Shown one piece after another: positions 8,214 through 16,487 of a stretch of DNA of 64,000 nucleotides. Both the position numbers and the translations under genes were made by a program. Under the pieces are notes generated by a model. The model ran no database searches. It had not been told where the DNA came from and saw nothing but the letters and a program-made list of their open reading frames with translations. The stretch's first letter is position 1. Each line of letters begins with the position of its first letter. The stretch is taken from the NCBI GenBank assembly GCA_964404255.1, contig CAYOJJ010000008.1:62001-126000 (forward strand). The letters run 5' to 3'. Origin of the DNA: JAFDZW01 sp964404255 (lineage in GTDB: Bacteria > Bacteroidota > Ignavibacteria > Palsa-1295).

Positions 8214-8882
8214 ATGCAGTTAGATGTATATACGTTAGGCGGATCGAAGAGCGGCAAGACCGTTACGGTCGATGATGCCATCTTCGGTATCGAACCACAC
8301 GAGCATTCGATGTGGCTTGCCATTAAGGCAACGCTTGCCAATCGCCGTTCCGGTACGCGCAGTACTAAGGGCCGTAGCGAAGTCGCCGGTTCTACCAAAA
8401 AGCTTTTCCGTCAGAAAGGCACTGGTCGTGCTCGTCAGGGCGATATCAAGAGCCCGTTGCACCCGGGTGGGGGTACGCTCTTCGGGCCGAAGCCCCATAA
8501 GTACGAGCAGTCCTTGCCGAAAAAGGTAAAGCAGCTTGCTCGTAAGAGTGCTCTTTCCCAGAAGGTGAAGAGTGGAGCCTTCTATGTAGTAGAAGATCTT
8601 AACTTCTCCGAGATCAAGACCAAGAAGATGCAGGGCGTGCTCAATGCCTTCGGTCTTAATGAGAAAAACTCGCTGTTGATCACGGCTTCTCACGACGAGA
8701 AAGCGTATAAGAGCGGCAGAAACATTGCATCTCTTTCAGTACAGGATGCGACAAAAGCTTCCATGTATGATATATGGCGCAACCGTGTCGTGCTTGTTGA
8801 GCAATCGGCTATTCCGGTGATCGAACAGACCTTCAATGGCGGTTCGCAGAATGTTGAAGTTGAACACATTGCTATCGGTTAA
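8214..8882 (+). CDS. rplD: 50S ribosomal protein L4
   Basis: Large-subunit protein whose extended loop lines the exit tunnel. The loop is visible as GTRSTKGRSEVAGSTKKLFR followed by QKGTGRARQGD, about residues 45-80. In E. coli L4 represses its own S10 operon by binding the mRNA leader; no leader of that type is recognisable before rpsJ here. The 222-residue length is slightly above the usual 200-210. Confidence 0.99.
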   Translation: MQLDVYTLGGSKSGKTVTVDDAIFGIEPHEHSMWLAIKATLANRRSGTRSTKGRSEVAGSTKKLFRQKGTGRARQGDIKSPLHPGGGTLFGPKPHKYEQSLPKKVKQLARKSALSQKVKSGAFYVVEDLNFSEIKTKKMQGVLNAFGLNEKNSLLITASHDEKAYKSGRNIASLSVQDATKASMYDIWRNRVVLVEQSAIPVIEQTFNGGSQNVEVEHIAIG

Positions 8883-8899
8883 AGAAAGGTACTAACGAA

Positions 8900-9214
8900 A
8901 TGCAGATCATTATTCGTAAACCACTCCTGACCGAAAAAGCTACCTTAGGCAGCGAAAAGGGTATTTACTCTTTTGAAGTTGCTCCTACGGCTAACAAGAT
9001 CGAAATCGCTTCTACGATCGAAAAGCAGTTTAATGTAAAGGTAGCCGAAGTTCGCACGATGTGGATGCCCGAGCGTACACGCTCGCAGTTCACCCGTCGT
9101 GGCGCTATCCGCGGTTCGAAGAGCCGTCGTAAGAAAGCGATCGTTGCATTAATGCCTGGCTTCGAGATCGACGTCTTCACGCCGATGGAAGTAAAGGCAG
9201 CAAACGAATTATAA
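8900..9214 (+). CDS. rplW: 50S ribosomal protein L23
   Basis: Exit-tunnel protein that docks trigger factor and SRP. The 104 residues include the conserved start IIRKPLLTEKATLGSEKGIY and the basic loop RTRSQFTRRGAIRGSKSRRK, near residues 58-80. A GAAAGG ribosome binding site precedes the ATG. The 52-nt spacer to rplB contains a short inverted repeat (9232-9252). Confidence 0.98.
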   Translation: MQIIIRKPLLTEKATLGSEKGIYSFEVAPTANKIEIASTIEKQFNVKVAEVRTMWMPERTRSQFTRRGAIRGSKSRRKKAIVALMPGFEIDVFTPMEVKAANEL

Positions 9215-9266
9215 TTGTACTAACTAAGCTCGATTGAAGCGATAAGTCAATCAACGAATTACTGAA

Positions 9267-10103
9267 ATGGCAATAAGAAACTTAAAACCACGTACTCCGG
9301 CGACCCGATACTACTCGGTATCGACCTTCGACGAAGTAACGAAAACGACTCCCGAAAAGTCGCTTTTGACTCCGATCAAAAGCAGCGGTGGTCGTGGTAA
9401 TACCGGACGTGTTACTTCACGTCATCGTGGCGGCGGACATAAGAAGATGTACCGCATTATTGATTTCAAGCGCAATAAAGATAGTGTCGGCGCAACGGTT
9501 GCTACGATCGAATACGATCCGAATCGTAACTGCCGTATTGCTTTGCTTCACTATGCCGATGGTGAAAAGCGCTATATCATTGCTCCTGACGGATTGCAGG
9601 TGGGCGCTAAGCTTGCCAGCGGTAAAGACGTCGATATCGTCTCCGGCAATGCAATGCCGCTCAAGAATATGCCGCTCGGTACATTTGTCCATAATGTAGA
9701 GCTTAAGCCGGGTCGTGGCGGCCAGATCGCCCGTTCGGCCGGTAATTCCTGCCAGCTCATGGCTAAAGAAGGTGACTTCGCTACGCTGAAGATGCCTTCC
9801 GGCGAAATGCGCAAGGTCCCGATCGAGTGCCGCGCAACGATCGGTACGGTAGGTAACTCTGATTATTTTAACATTAGCTGGGGTAAGGCCGGCCGCTCAC
9901 GCTGGCTCGGTATTCGTCCCCAGACTCGTGGTATGGCCATGAACCCGGTCGATCATCCGATGGGTGGTGGTGAAGGTAAATCGAAATCTGGTGGTGGTCG
10001 TAAGCATCCGAAATCCCCGTGGGGTCAGCTCGCCAAAGGCTTACGTACTCGCCGCAAGAAGAATGCATCGAATCAGTTTATTGTAAAACGTCGCACGAAG
10101 TAA
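9267..10103 (+). CDS. rplB: 50S ribosomal protein L2
   Basis: Core large-subunit protein needed for subunit joining and peptidyl-transferase activity. The 278-residue length fits. Landmarks are RNNTGRVTSRHRGGGHKK-type N-terminal residues (here GNTGRVTSRHRGGGHKKMYR), the SH3-like and KOW-like middle, and the C-terminal NPVDHPMGGGEGKS with the functionally important histidine. Only 3 nt separate it from rpsS. Confidence 0.99.
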   Translation: MAIRNLKPRTPATRYYSVSTFDEVTKTTPEKSLLTPIKSSGGRGNTGRVTSRHRGGGHKKMYRIIDFKRNKDSVGATVATIEYDPNRNCRIALLHYADGEKRYIIAPDGLQVGAKLASGKDVDIVSGNAMPLKNMPLGTFVHNVELKPGRGGQIARSAGNSCQLMAKEGDFATLKMPSGEMRKVPIECRATIGTVGNSDYFNISWGKAGRSRWLGIRPQTRGMAMNPVDHPMGGGEGKSKSGGGRKHPKSPWGQLAKGLRTRRKKNASNQFIVKRRTK

Positions 10104-10106
10104 TCT

Positions 10107-10385
10107 ATGTCACGTTCGCTGAAAAAAGGACCCTATATCGACGAGAAGCTTTCGAAGAAAGTCGATGTACTTAACGAAGCTCGTCAGAAGAAAGTGATCA
10201 AGACGTGGGCTCGTGCTTGCACGATTCCGCCGGAATTCGTCGGACATACCTTTACCGTCCATAATGGTAATAAGTTTATCCCGGTGTATGTGACCGAAAA
10301 CATGGTCGGCCACAAACTCGGTGAGTTTGCTCCGACCCGCACGTTCCGTGGGCATTCCGGTTCTAAATCAGAAAAAGCTGGATAA
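10107..10385 (+). CDS. rpsS: 30S ribosomal protein S19
   Basis: Head protein of the small subunit that contacts S13 and the A-site tRNA. The 92 residues begin MSRSLKKGPYIDEKL and contain HNGNKFIPVYVTENMVGHKL and GEFAPTRTFRGH. The protein is standard in length and lies 8 nt before rplV. Confidence 0.99.
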   Translation: MSRSLKKGPYIDEKLSKKVDVLNEARQKKVIKTWARACTIPPEFVGHTFTVHNGNKFIPVYVTENMVGHKLGEFAPTRTFRGHSGSKSEKAG

Positions 10386-10393
10386 GAACAACG

Positions 10394-10855
10394 ATGGCAC
10401 AAGCAGTAGCAAAAAAACGTAATATCCAAAGCTCGCCCGTGAAGATGCGGTTGGTGCTCGATACCATTCGCGGCCAGAAAGTCTCTCAGGCACTTTCGAC
10501 GCTTCACTTCATGACGAATAAGGCTTCGCTCGTTGCCGAGCAGACCTTGCGCAGCGCCATTGCTAATTTTCAATTGAAGGAAGATAACCGCGGTATCGAT
10601 GTCGAAGATCTCTTCGTCAGCGAGTGCTTCTCCGATGGCGGTCCGGTACTCAAGCGTATTCTTCCGGCTCCGATGGGTCGTGCATTCAGAATGCGTAAGC
10701 GTTCGAACCACCTGACGATCGTTGTCAGTAACCGCGCTCCGAAAGCTCTTCGTGCTGTTGCTGCAAAGCCGGCCGTTAAAGCTGCCGAGCCTGTAGCCGA
10801 AGCTCCGAAGGCTAAAGCCAAGAAGCCCGCTGCTAAACGGACCAAGAAATCGTAA
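10394..10855 (+). CDS. rplV: 50S ribosomal protein L22 with Ala/Lys/Pro tail
   Basis: Tunnel-lining protein whose beta hairpin narrows the exit tunnel. The core (residues 1-115) carries SPVKMRLVLDTIRG and the hairpin region MGRAFRMRKRSNHLTIVV. About 35 extra residues at the C terminus are rich in Ala, Lys and Pro (VKAAEPVAEAPKAKAKKP) and look like a flexible basic tail. The stop codon overlaps an ATG as TAATG, which opens an 18-codon frame running into rpsC. Confidence 0.98.
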   Translation: MAQAVAKKRNIQSSPVKMRLVLDTIRGQKVSQALSTLHFMTNKASLVAEQTLRSAIANFQLKEDNRGIDVEDLFVSECFSDGGPVLKRILPAPMGRAFRMRKRSNHLTIVVSNRAPKALRAVAAKPAVKAAEPVAEAPKAKAKKPAAKRTKKS

Positions 10856-10894
10856 TGACTGTAACTAATCACTTTCACTTAATCTTCAAGCGCT

Positions 10895-11707
10895 TTGGGA
10901 CAAAAAACTAACCCCGTCGGATTCAGGATCGCAGTGACGCGTCCGTGGGATGCGCGCTGGTATGATGACAAAAACTTCGCGCAGAAGCTCGAAGAGGATA
11001 ACCTCATCCGCTCTTATGTAAAAGAGCGTTTGAAGCGTGCCGGTATCTCCAAGCTCACCATCGATCGCACGACCAAACGTGTTGTGCTTACGATCCATAC
11101 CTCCCGTCCTGGTGTCGTGATCGGTAAGAGCGGAAAAGAGATCGCCCAGCTTGAAGAAGAATTGAAGAACATCACTTCGGGCAAAGAAGTGAAGATCTTG
11201 ATTAACGAAGTAAAGCGTCCGGAGATCGATGCTCAGCTCATCGCCGATCAGATCGCTCAGCAGTTGATTGGTCGCGTAGCATTCCGCCGCGCTATGAAGA
11301 TGGCTGTTTCGACGGCTATGCGTTCCGGTGCCGAAGGTATCCGCGTGATGTGTGCCGGCCGTTTGGGTGGTGCTGAAATTGCCCGCACGGAACAATATAA
11401 GGAAGGCCGTATTCCGCTGCATACCCTTCGTGCCGATATCGATTTTGCCCGTGGCACTGCACAGACCATCTACGGCGCGATCGGTATTAAAGTATGGGTA
11501 TGCCGTGGCGATATTACGGGTGAGACTCCGCTCGAGACCGCTGCTCAGTTAGCAGTCTATGGAGCCGAGGATCGTGATCGCCGTCCGATCGTTTCTGCTG
11601 CCGGTGGCGAACGTCGCCGTCGTCGTGGCGGACGTGGTGGCCGTGGCCGCAACAACCGCGAAGGTGGACCGCGTCAGTCGGAAGGTTCATCGTCTTCTGC
11701 AGAGTAA
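10895..11707 (+). CDS. rpsC: 30S ribosomal protein S3 with RG-rich tail
   Basis: Small-subunit protein at the mRNA entry channel. The start is TTG, giving MGQKTNPVGFRIAVTRPWDA, which aligns with family N termini; no in-frame ATG lies between the rplV stop and this point, and no strong ribosome binding site is visible. The type II KH domain has the loop RPGVVIGKSGKEIAQLEEEL (about residues 70-89). After about residue 230 there is a non-standard tail rich in Arg and Gly (ERRRRRGGRGGRGRNN) and then Ser. The total length of 270 exceeds the usual 210-235. Confidence 0.97.
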   Translation: MGQKTNPVGFRIAVTRPWDARWYDDKNFAQKLEEDNLIRSYVKERLKRAGISKLTIDRTTKRVVLTIHTSRPGVVIGKSGKEIAQLEEELKNITSGKEVKILINEVKRPEIDAQLIADQIAQQLIGRVAFRRAMKMAVSTAMRSGAEGIRVMCAGRLGGAEIARTEQYKEGRIPLHTLRADIDFARGTAQTIYGAIGIKVWVCRGDITGETPLETAAQLAVYGAEDRDRRPIVSAAGGERRRRRGGRGGRGRNNREGGPRQSEGSSSSAE

Positions 11708-11733
11708 GAATATTTTTTCTTGGAGTATAAGCA

Positions 11734-12171
11734 ATGCTTTTACCAAAACGAGTTAAATACCGTAAGCGTCAAAAGGGAAGAGTTCGCGGCAAAGCAACGC
11801 GCGGAGCTCAGGTAGCATTCGGAAGCTTCGGCTTGAAGTGTCTGGAAACCGGTTGGATCACCAGCCGTCAGATCGAGGCCGTTCGTGTTACGCTTTCGCG
11901 TACCATGAAGCGCGACGGTAAGATCTGGATCAGAATCTTCCCGGATAAACCGATCACCAAAAAGCCGGCTGAAACCCGTATGGGATCCGGTAAAGGTACT
12001 CCGGAATATTGGGTAGCCGTCGTAAAGCCGGGTACGGTGATGTTCGAAGTCGGTGGTGTTCCGCGTTCGGTTGCCGAAGAAGCAATGCGTCTTAGCTCGC
12101 ATAAGCTTCCGGTTATGACCAAGATGGTCGTCCGTCCGGATTACGTCGAAGAAACCACGACCCGTAAATAA
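11734..12171 (+). CDS. rplP: 50S ribosomal protein L16
   Basis: Large-subunit protein that helps place tRNA in the A site. The 145 residues begin MLLPKRVKYRKRQKGRVRG and carry RIFPDKPITKKPAETRMGSG plus GKGTPEYWVAVVKPG. A GGAG ribosome binding site precedes the ATG. Length and motifs are standard. Confidence 0.99.
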   Translation: MLLPKRVKYRKRQKGRVRGKATRGAQVAFGSFGLKCLETGWITSRQIEAVRVTLSRTMKRDGKIWIRIFPDKPITKKPAETRMGSGKGTPEYWVAVVKPGTVMFEVGGVPRSVAEEAMRLSSHKLPVMTKMVVRPDYVEETTTRK

Positions 12172-12187
12172 GAAAGGATATTGATCA

Positions 12188-12394
12188 ATGAAATCGACAA
12201 AGATCACCGATTTACGCGGCCGCGATAACGGAGAGCTCGAGCGCCAGATCGCCGAGAATAATGCCCGTTTAATGGCGCTGAATTTTCAGAAGGTTACCGG
12301 GCATCTCGATAACAGTGCCCAGATCCAAACCCTTCGTCGCGATAATGCTCGCATCAAAACTGTTCTTAGCGAGCGTAAGCAGGCAACGAAATAA
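12188..12394 (+). CDS. rpmC: 50S ribosomal protein L29
   Basis: Small helical protein near the tunnel exit. The 68 residues form the usual two-helix hairpin (LERQIAENNARLMALNFQKV, then IQTLRRDNARIKTVLSER). An AAGG ribosome binding site precedes the ATG. The order rplP-rpmC-rpsQ is conserved. Confidence 0.97.
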   Translation: MKSTKITDLRGRDNGELERQIAENNARLMALNFQKVTGHLDNSAQIQTLRRDNARIKTVLSERKQATK

Positions 12395-12413
12395 TTATTA
12401 GGATAAAGATCGT

Positions 12414-12695
12414 ATGTCAGAAACTACCAATACCACTGCTGAAACTCGCGGACGCCGTAAAGAGCGTATCGGCAAGGTTGTCAGTGATAAGATGCAGATG
12501 ACGGTTGTCGTTGCCCAGGAGCGTCAGGTTGCTCATGCAAAGTACAAAAAGTACTTTAAGAAAACGACGAAGTTCGTTGCTCACAACGACAACAACGATG
12601 CGAAGGCCGGCGATACGGTGCGCATCATGGAAACCCGCCCGCTTTCTAAGACAAAGCGCTGGCGTGTGGTTGAAGTTATCGAGCGTGCAAAGTAA
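12414..12695 (+). CDS. rpsQ: 30S ribosomal protein S17
   Basis: Primary 16S rRNA-binding protein with an OB fold. The 93 residues include RKERIGKVVSDKMQMTVVV and the signature GDTVRIMETRPLSKTKRWRV. About ten extra polar residues precede the conserved core at the N terminus. Confidence 0.98.
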   Translation: MSETTNTTAETRGRRKERIGKVVSDKMQMTVVVAQERQVAHAKYKKYFKKTTKFVAHNDNNDAKAGDTVRIMETRPLSKTKRWRVVEVIERAK

Positions 12696-12720
12696 TTAAA
12701 GAAGACGGAAAGAAGAAGCG

Positions 12721-13089
12721 ATGATCCAGGAAGAATCGAACTTACAAGTAGCGGATAATTCAGGCGCCAAGCGAGTACGCTGTATTCGTATTCTCGGCGG
12801 CCATGACCGTCGCTATGCCGGCGTCGGCGATGTAATCGTCGTCAGCGTTAAATCTGCTATCCCCAATGGGCAGGTAAAGAAAGGCGAAGTTTCCAAGGCC
12901 GTGATCGTTCGTACCAAGAAGGAATCGCGCCGCGCCGATGGAAGCTACATTCGCTTCGATGAAAACGCTGTGGTGCTGCTCAATACCCAGGGCGAACCGC
13001 GTGGTACGCGTATCTTCGGACCCGTCGCCCGTGAGCTTCGCGAGCGTCAGTATATGAAGATCGTTTCGCTGGCACCGGAAGTAATCTAA
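12721..13089 (+). CDS. rplN: 50S ribosomal protein L14
   Basis: Inter-subunit bridge protein and binding site of the silencing factor RsfS. The 122 residues begin MIQEESNLQVADNSGAKRVR and end ARELRERQYMKIVSLAPEVI, exactly the family form. It is the first gene of the spc part of the operon. Confidence 0.99.
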   Translation: MIQEESNLQVADNSGAKRVRCIRILGGHDRRYAGVGDVIVVSVKSAIPNGQVKKGEVSKAVIVRTKKESRRADGSYIRFDENAVVLLNTQGEPRGTRIFGPVARELRERQYMKIVSLAPEVI

Positions 13090-13107
13090 TCGTAGGAGAG
13101 AAGTTTC

Positions 13108-13431
13108 ATGCGTATCAAGAAGAACGATCTTGTAGAAGTTATCACCGGAAAGAATCGCGGCAAGCGGGGCAAAGTACTCCGCGTGTTCAAAGAAACCAAC
13201 CGTGTATTGGTTGAGGGTGTCAATATCCTCAAGCGTCATGAGCGTCCGACTCAGGCTAACCAGCAGGGTGGTATCACCGAGCGCGAGCATCCGGTGAATG
13301 CGTCGAATGTTATGTTGGTCGATGCGAAGACCAATGAACGTACCCGTATCGGCCGTCGTGTCGCCGAAGGCGCCAATGGCAGGCGCACCTATGAGCGTGT
13401 CGCTAAAAAATCGGGTGATGTAATCGCGTAA
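13108..13431 (+). CDS. rplX: 50S ribosomal protein L24
   Basis: Assembly-initiating large-subunit protein with a KOW motif (residues 3-32, NDLVEVITGKNRGKRGKVLR). The 107 residues are standard. A clear AGGAG ribosome binding site lies upstream. The 41-nt spacer to rplE shows nothing notable. Confidence 0.98.
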   Translation: MRIKKNDLVEVITGKNRGKRGKVLRVFKETNRVLVEGVNILKRHERPTQANQQGGITEREHPVNASNVMLVDAKTNERTRIGRRVAEGANGRRTYERVAKKSGDVIA

Positions 13432-13472
13432 TAAAAGTGTGACGGCAACTATCGTCAATTAGAATAAGTAGC

Positions 13473-14111
13473 ATGGCAAAAGCAAAAGAACAAAAAAGCA
13501 AGCAGGCCGCTGCAGGTGCATCTACCGAAGATGCGGTAGCAGGCGTTGCTGCACGGCTTCATGGCAAGTTTGCCAATGAAGTAGTGCCCGCAATGATGAA
13601 GCGTTTCAATTACAGCAATGTCAATCAGGTCCCGCGCCTGATGAAGATTGCTGTAAATGTCGGTGTCGGCGAAGCCGCTTCCGATCAGAAACAACTCGAA
13701 GCTGCTATCCGCGATATCGAGGCTATCGTCGGCCAGAAGGCTGCGGTAACCAAAGCAAAGAAGTCTATTTCGAACTTCAAATTGCGCGAAGGCCTGAGCA
13801 TCGGCTGCCGTGTTACGCTGCGCCGCGATCGTATGTATGAATTCTTCGATCGCCTCATCTCGTTGGCTATCCCGCGTATCCGCGATTTCCGCGGTGTGCC
13901 GGATAAGTCATTCGATGGCCGTGGTAACTATACGCTCGGCATCAAAGAGCAGATCATCTTCCCGGAGATCGACGTCGATAAAGTCGCCCGTATCACCGGT
14001 ATGGATATCACGTTCGTTACCAGCGCCACGACCGATGAAGAAGCATACGAATTGCTCAAGGCATTCGGTATGCCATTCCGCAAGCGCGAAGGCGAAGCAG
14101 TTGCACAATAA
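13473..14111 (+). CDS. rplE: 50S ribosomal protein L5 with N-terminal extension
   Basis: 5S rRNA-binding protein of the central protuberance. The core starts near residue 28 (RLHGKFANEVVPAMMKRFNY) and includes KIAVNVGVGEA and the GRGNYTLGIKEQIIFPEIDV signature. The first 27 residues are rich in Ala, Lys and Gln and extend past the usual 180-residue form to 212. The ATG is the only good start in that stretch, so the extension is probably real. Confidence 0.97.
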   Translation: MAKAKEQKSKQAAAGASTEDAVAGVAARLHGKFANEVVPAMMKRFNYSNVNQVPRLMKIAVNVGVGEAASDQKQLEAAIRDIEAIVGQKAAVTKAKKSISNFKLREGLSIGCRVTLRRDRMYEFFDRLISLAIPRIRDFRGVPDKSFDGRGNYTLGIKEQIIFPEIDVDKVARITGMDITFVTSATTDEEAYELLKAFGMPFRKREGEAVAQ

Positions 14112-14132
14112 TTTTTAATAAGGACTAAGCAC

Positions 14133-14318
14133 GTGGCACGATTAGCGTTACGAGTTAAGCAAAAACGGGAGCCAAAGTTCTCGACCAGAAAGTATAACCG
14201 TTGCAGCCGTTGCGGCAGGGCTCATGCCTACTATCGCAAGTTCGGTCTCTGCCGTTTGTGTGTGCGCGAACTCGCGCTCGATGGCAAGATTCCCGGTGTA
14301 CGTAAAGCAAGCTGGTAA
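14133..14318 (+). CDS. rpsN: 30S ribosomal protein S14, zinc-binding type
   Basis: Head protein of the small subunit. The 61-residue form starts at GTG and carries two CxxC pairs (CSRCGRAHAYYRKFGLCRLC), so it is the short zinc type, not the 100-residue zinc-free type. The C terminus GKIPGVRKASW is typical. A zinc-free duplicate elsewhere in the genome cannot be excluded. Confidence 0.98.
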   Translation: MARLALRVKQKREPKFSTRKYNRCSRCGRAHAYYRKFGLCRLCVRELALDGKIPGVRKASW

Positions 14319-14360
14319 ACGAACCACTACCCAGATCATAGTATAAAGAGATAAAAGTGT

Positions 14361-14747
14361 ATGGATACGATCGGTGATTTCTTAACACGGTTACGTAATG
14401 CGATCAAAGCGAGACATCAGTATGTGATTGTCCCGGCTTCGAATCTGAAGTATGCGATCAGCACGATCCTTCAGGAACAGGGCTACATTGAAAATGTAGA
14501 GCGCGTCGCTGATAATAAACAGGGCGAGCTTCGCATCACCCTGAAATATAAAGACGGCAACCCGGCTATTCTTGGTCTCCGTCGTATCTCCACTCCCGGT
14601 TTGCGCCGCTATACCAAAGCTACCGAAGCTCCTCGTGTGCTTTCCGGTCTTGGTATCGCGATTCTCTCGACCCCCCGCGGCGTCATGAGCGATAAGCAGG
14701 CCAGACAGTTAAATGTCGGTGGTGAGATCCTCTGCTATGTCTGGTAA
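14361..14747 (+). CDS. rpsH: 30S ribosomal protein S8
   Basis: Platform protein binding helix 21 of 16S rRNA; in E. coli it represses the spc operon at the rplE start. The 128 residues include DTIGDFLTRLRNAIKARHQ and the C-terminal VLSGLGIAILSTPRGVMSDK and GGEILCYVW. I did not recognise an S8-type target hairpin near rplE. Confidence 0.99.
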   Translation: MDTIGDFLTRLRNAIKARHQYVIVPASNLKYAISTILQEQGYIENVERVADNKQGELRITLKYKDGNPAILGLRRISTPGLRRYTKATEAPRVLSGLGIAILSTPRGVMSDKQARQLNVGGEILCYVW

Positions 14748-14780
14748 TATTGACTAATAAGAGCGTAAGAAAGAACGACT

Positions 14781-15320
14781 ATGTCGCGAATTGGAAAAAA
14801 ACTGATCACGCTGCCGAAGGGCGTCAGCATCGAATCGAAGAACGGCGAGCTCGTCGTTAAAGGACCGAAAGGTACCTTGGCGATGCCGGTACCGGAAGGA
14901 ATCACGCCGAAGATCGAACAGAACGAAGTGACATTTACCCGTCCGAACGATGAAGCCCGTAATCGTGCATTGCATGGGCTGACCCGCGCCCTGACCAATA
15001 ACATGGTTGTTGGTGTTTCCGAAGGCTTTTCAAAGAAGCTCGAAATGGTTGGCGTCGGTTACAAAGCCGAGAAAAAAGGCAAGTGGATTCAGTTCAGCCT
15101 CGGCTTTTCTCACCCGGTTATCTTCCTTGCTCCGGATGAGATCACGATCGATGTTACCAGCCCAACGACCCTTACCATTTCCGGTATCGATAAGCAGTTG
15201 GTTGGTGCAGTAGCCGCTAAGATCCGCTCGATCCGTCCGCCGGAGCCTTACAAAGGCAAGGGTGTGAAGTACGCCGATGAAAAGATCATCCGCAAGGCCG
15301 GCAAAACAGCAGGTAAATAA
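14781..15320 (+). CDS. rplF: 50S ribosomal protein L6
   Basis: Large-subunit protein near the factor-binding site. The 179 residues contain both halves of the duplicated fold: MSRIGKKLITLPKGVSIESK at the start and the signature PPEPYKGKGVKYADEKIIRK near the C terminus. The length is standard. Confidence 0.99.
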   Translation: MSRIGKKLITLPKGVSIESKNGELVVKGPKGTLAMPVPEGITPKIEQNEVTFTRPNDEARNRALHGLTRALTNNMVVGVSEGFSKKLEMVGVGYKAEKKGKWIQFSLGFSHPVIFLAPDEITIDVTSPTTLTISGIDKQLVGAVAAKIRSIRPPEPYKGKGVKYADEKIIRKAGKTAGK

Positions 15321-15341
15321 GTTTAGAGGAGTGTAAGGACC

Positions 15342-15704
15342 ATGGCAACAAAGATCCAATTACAAGAAAAAGCAAAGCGTCGTGTTCGCCGCCGTTATGC
15401 GATCTCCAGCAAAGTACGTGGTACGTCTGAGCGTCCGCGTCTGGTAGTATTTCGCAGCAACACCAATATCTACGCTCAGATCATCGATGATTCCAAGGGC
15501 GTAACGCTTGCTGCCGCTAACTCCTCGAAGTTAGAAGGCAAAGTCAAGAAAAGCGATAAGTCGGCAGCAGTCGGAAAAGACATTGCTACGGCTGCAAAAT
15601 CCAAGGGAATATCCAGCGTCGTCTTCGATCGTAATGGATATTTATACCACGGCCGCATTAAGGCGCTCGCCGATGCTGCCCGTGAAGCCGGATTACAATT
15701 TTAA
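15342..15704 (+). CDS. rplR: 50S ribosomal protein L18
   Basis: 5S rRNA-binding protein of the central protuberance. The 120 residues show RPRLVVFRSNTNIYAQIIDD and the end FDRNGYLYHGRIKALADAAR. A strong GAGGAG ribosome binding site precedes the ATG. Confidence 0.99.
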   Translation: MATKIQLQEKAKRRVRRRYAISSKVRGTSERPRLVVFRSNTNIYAQIIDDSKGVTLAAANSSKLEGKVKKSDKSAAVGKDIATAAKSKGISSVVFDRNGYLYHGRIKALADAAREAGLQF

Positions 15705-15727
15705 TCACTCAAGCACAGGAAAAGCTC

Positions 15728-16231
15728 GTGGCGAAGATACGTTCATCAGATCTCAATCTTAAAGATAAGCTTGTAGCGGTTAACCGCGTTGCCAAAGTAG
15801 TAAAAGGCGGACGCCGGTTTAGTTTTAACGCTATTGTTGCTGTCGGTGATGGCAATGGTCATATCGGTATCGGTCTCGGAAAATCTAACGAAGTGACCGA
15901 TGCTGTAACGAAGGCAACAGAAGATGCCAAGCGTAACGTGCGTATCGTTCCGCTTCGTCGCGGTACGATTCCTCACTCGGTATTCGGTAAGTTCGGCGCT
16001 GGCAAAGTATTGCTCAAGCCGGCTTCTCCCGGTACGGGGCTTATCGCCGGCGGTGGCGTTCGTGCTGTGCTCGAGCTTGCCGGTGTACAGGATATCCTGA
16101 CGAAGTCGCAAGGTTCGTCTAACCCGCATAATCTTGTAAAGGCTACGATGGCTGCCCTTGAGCAGCTCAGCGATGCCCATTCGGTTTCCGAGCGCCGTGG
16201 CATTGCGGTCACAAAAGTATTTAACGGATAA
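15728..16231 (+). CDS. rpsE: 30S ribosomal protein S5
   Basis: Small-subunit protein at the mRNA entry site that affects decoding accuracy. The 167 residues start at GTG, preceded by AGGA. The N-terminal double-stranded-RNA-binding-like domain has KLVAVNRVAKVVKGGRRFSF and the C-terminal half has GTGLIAGGGVRAVLELAGVQ. Confidence 0.99.
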   Translation: MAKIRSSDLNLKDKLVAVNRVAKVVKGGRRFSFNAIVAVGDGNGHIGIGLGKSNEVTDAVTKATEDAKRNVRIVPLRRGTIPHSVFGKFGAGKVLLKPASPGTGLIAGGGVRAVLELAGVQDILTKSQGSSNPHNLVKATMAALEQLSDAHSVSERRGIAVTKVFNG

Positions 16232-16249
16232 TCATAGGGGAGTAGAACG

Positions 16250-16429
16250 ATGAAAAAGCTTAAGATCAAACAGACCAAGAGCATTACCGACACTCTCCAG
16301 GTTCATAAGCGCACGATCAAGGCCCTTGGCCTCGGTCGTCCGAACTATGTTGTCGAGCATAATGATACCCCTGCTATTCGTGGGATGATCAGAACCGTTC
16401 GTCACTTGGTTGAAGTTACAGAGTTATAA
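16250..16429 (+). CDS. rpmD: 50S ribosomal protein L30
   Basis: A 59-residue protein between rpsE and rplO. The start MKKLKIKQTKSITDTLQVHK and the middle TIKALGLGRPNYVVEHNDTP are diagnostic of L30. A GGGGAG ribosome binding site precedes the ATG. Position, length and motif all agree. Confidence 0.96.
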   Translation: MKKLKIKQTKSITDTLQVHKRTIKALGLGRPNYVVEHNDTPAIRGMIRTVRHLVEVTEL

Positions 16430-16487
16430 TTTTTTATGCGAGCGGGGAAGACCCGCGTTCAAGTAAACAAATCAATCTGAATAGACA

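Noticed and set aside
12760..13458. 232-codon frame antisense to rplN-rplX
   Set aside because: Crosses two conserved ribosomal genes and the gap between them; explained by codon bias.
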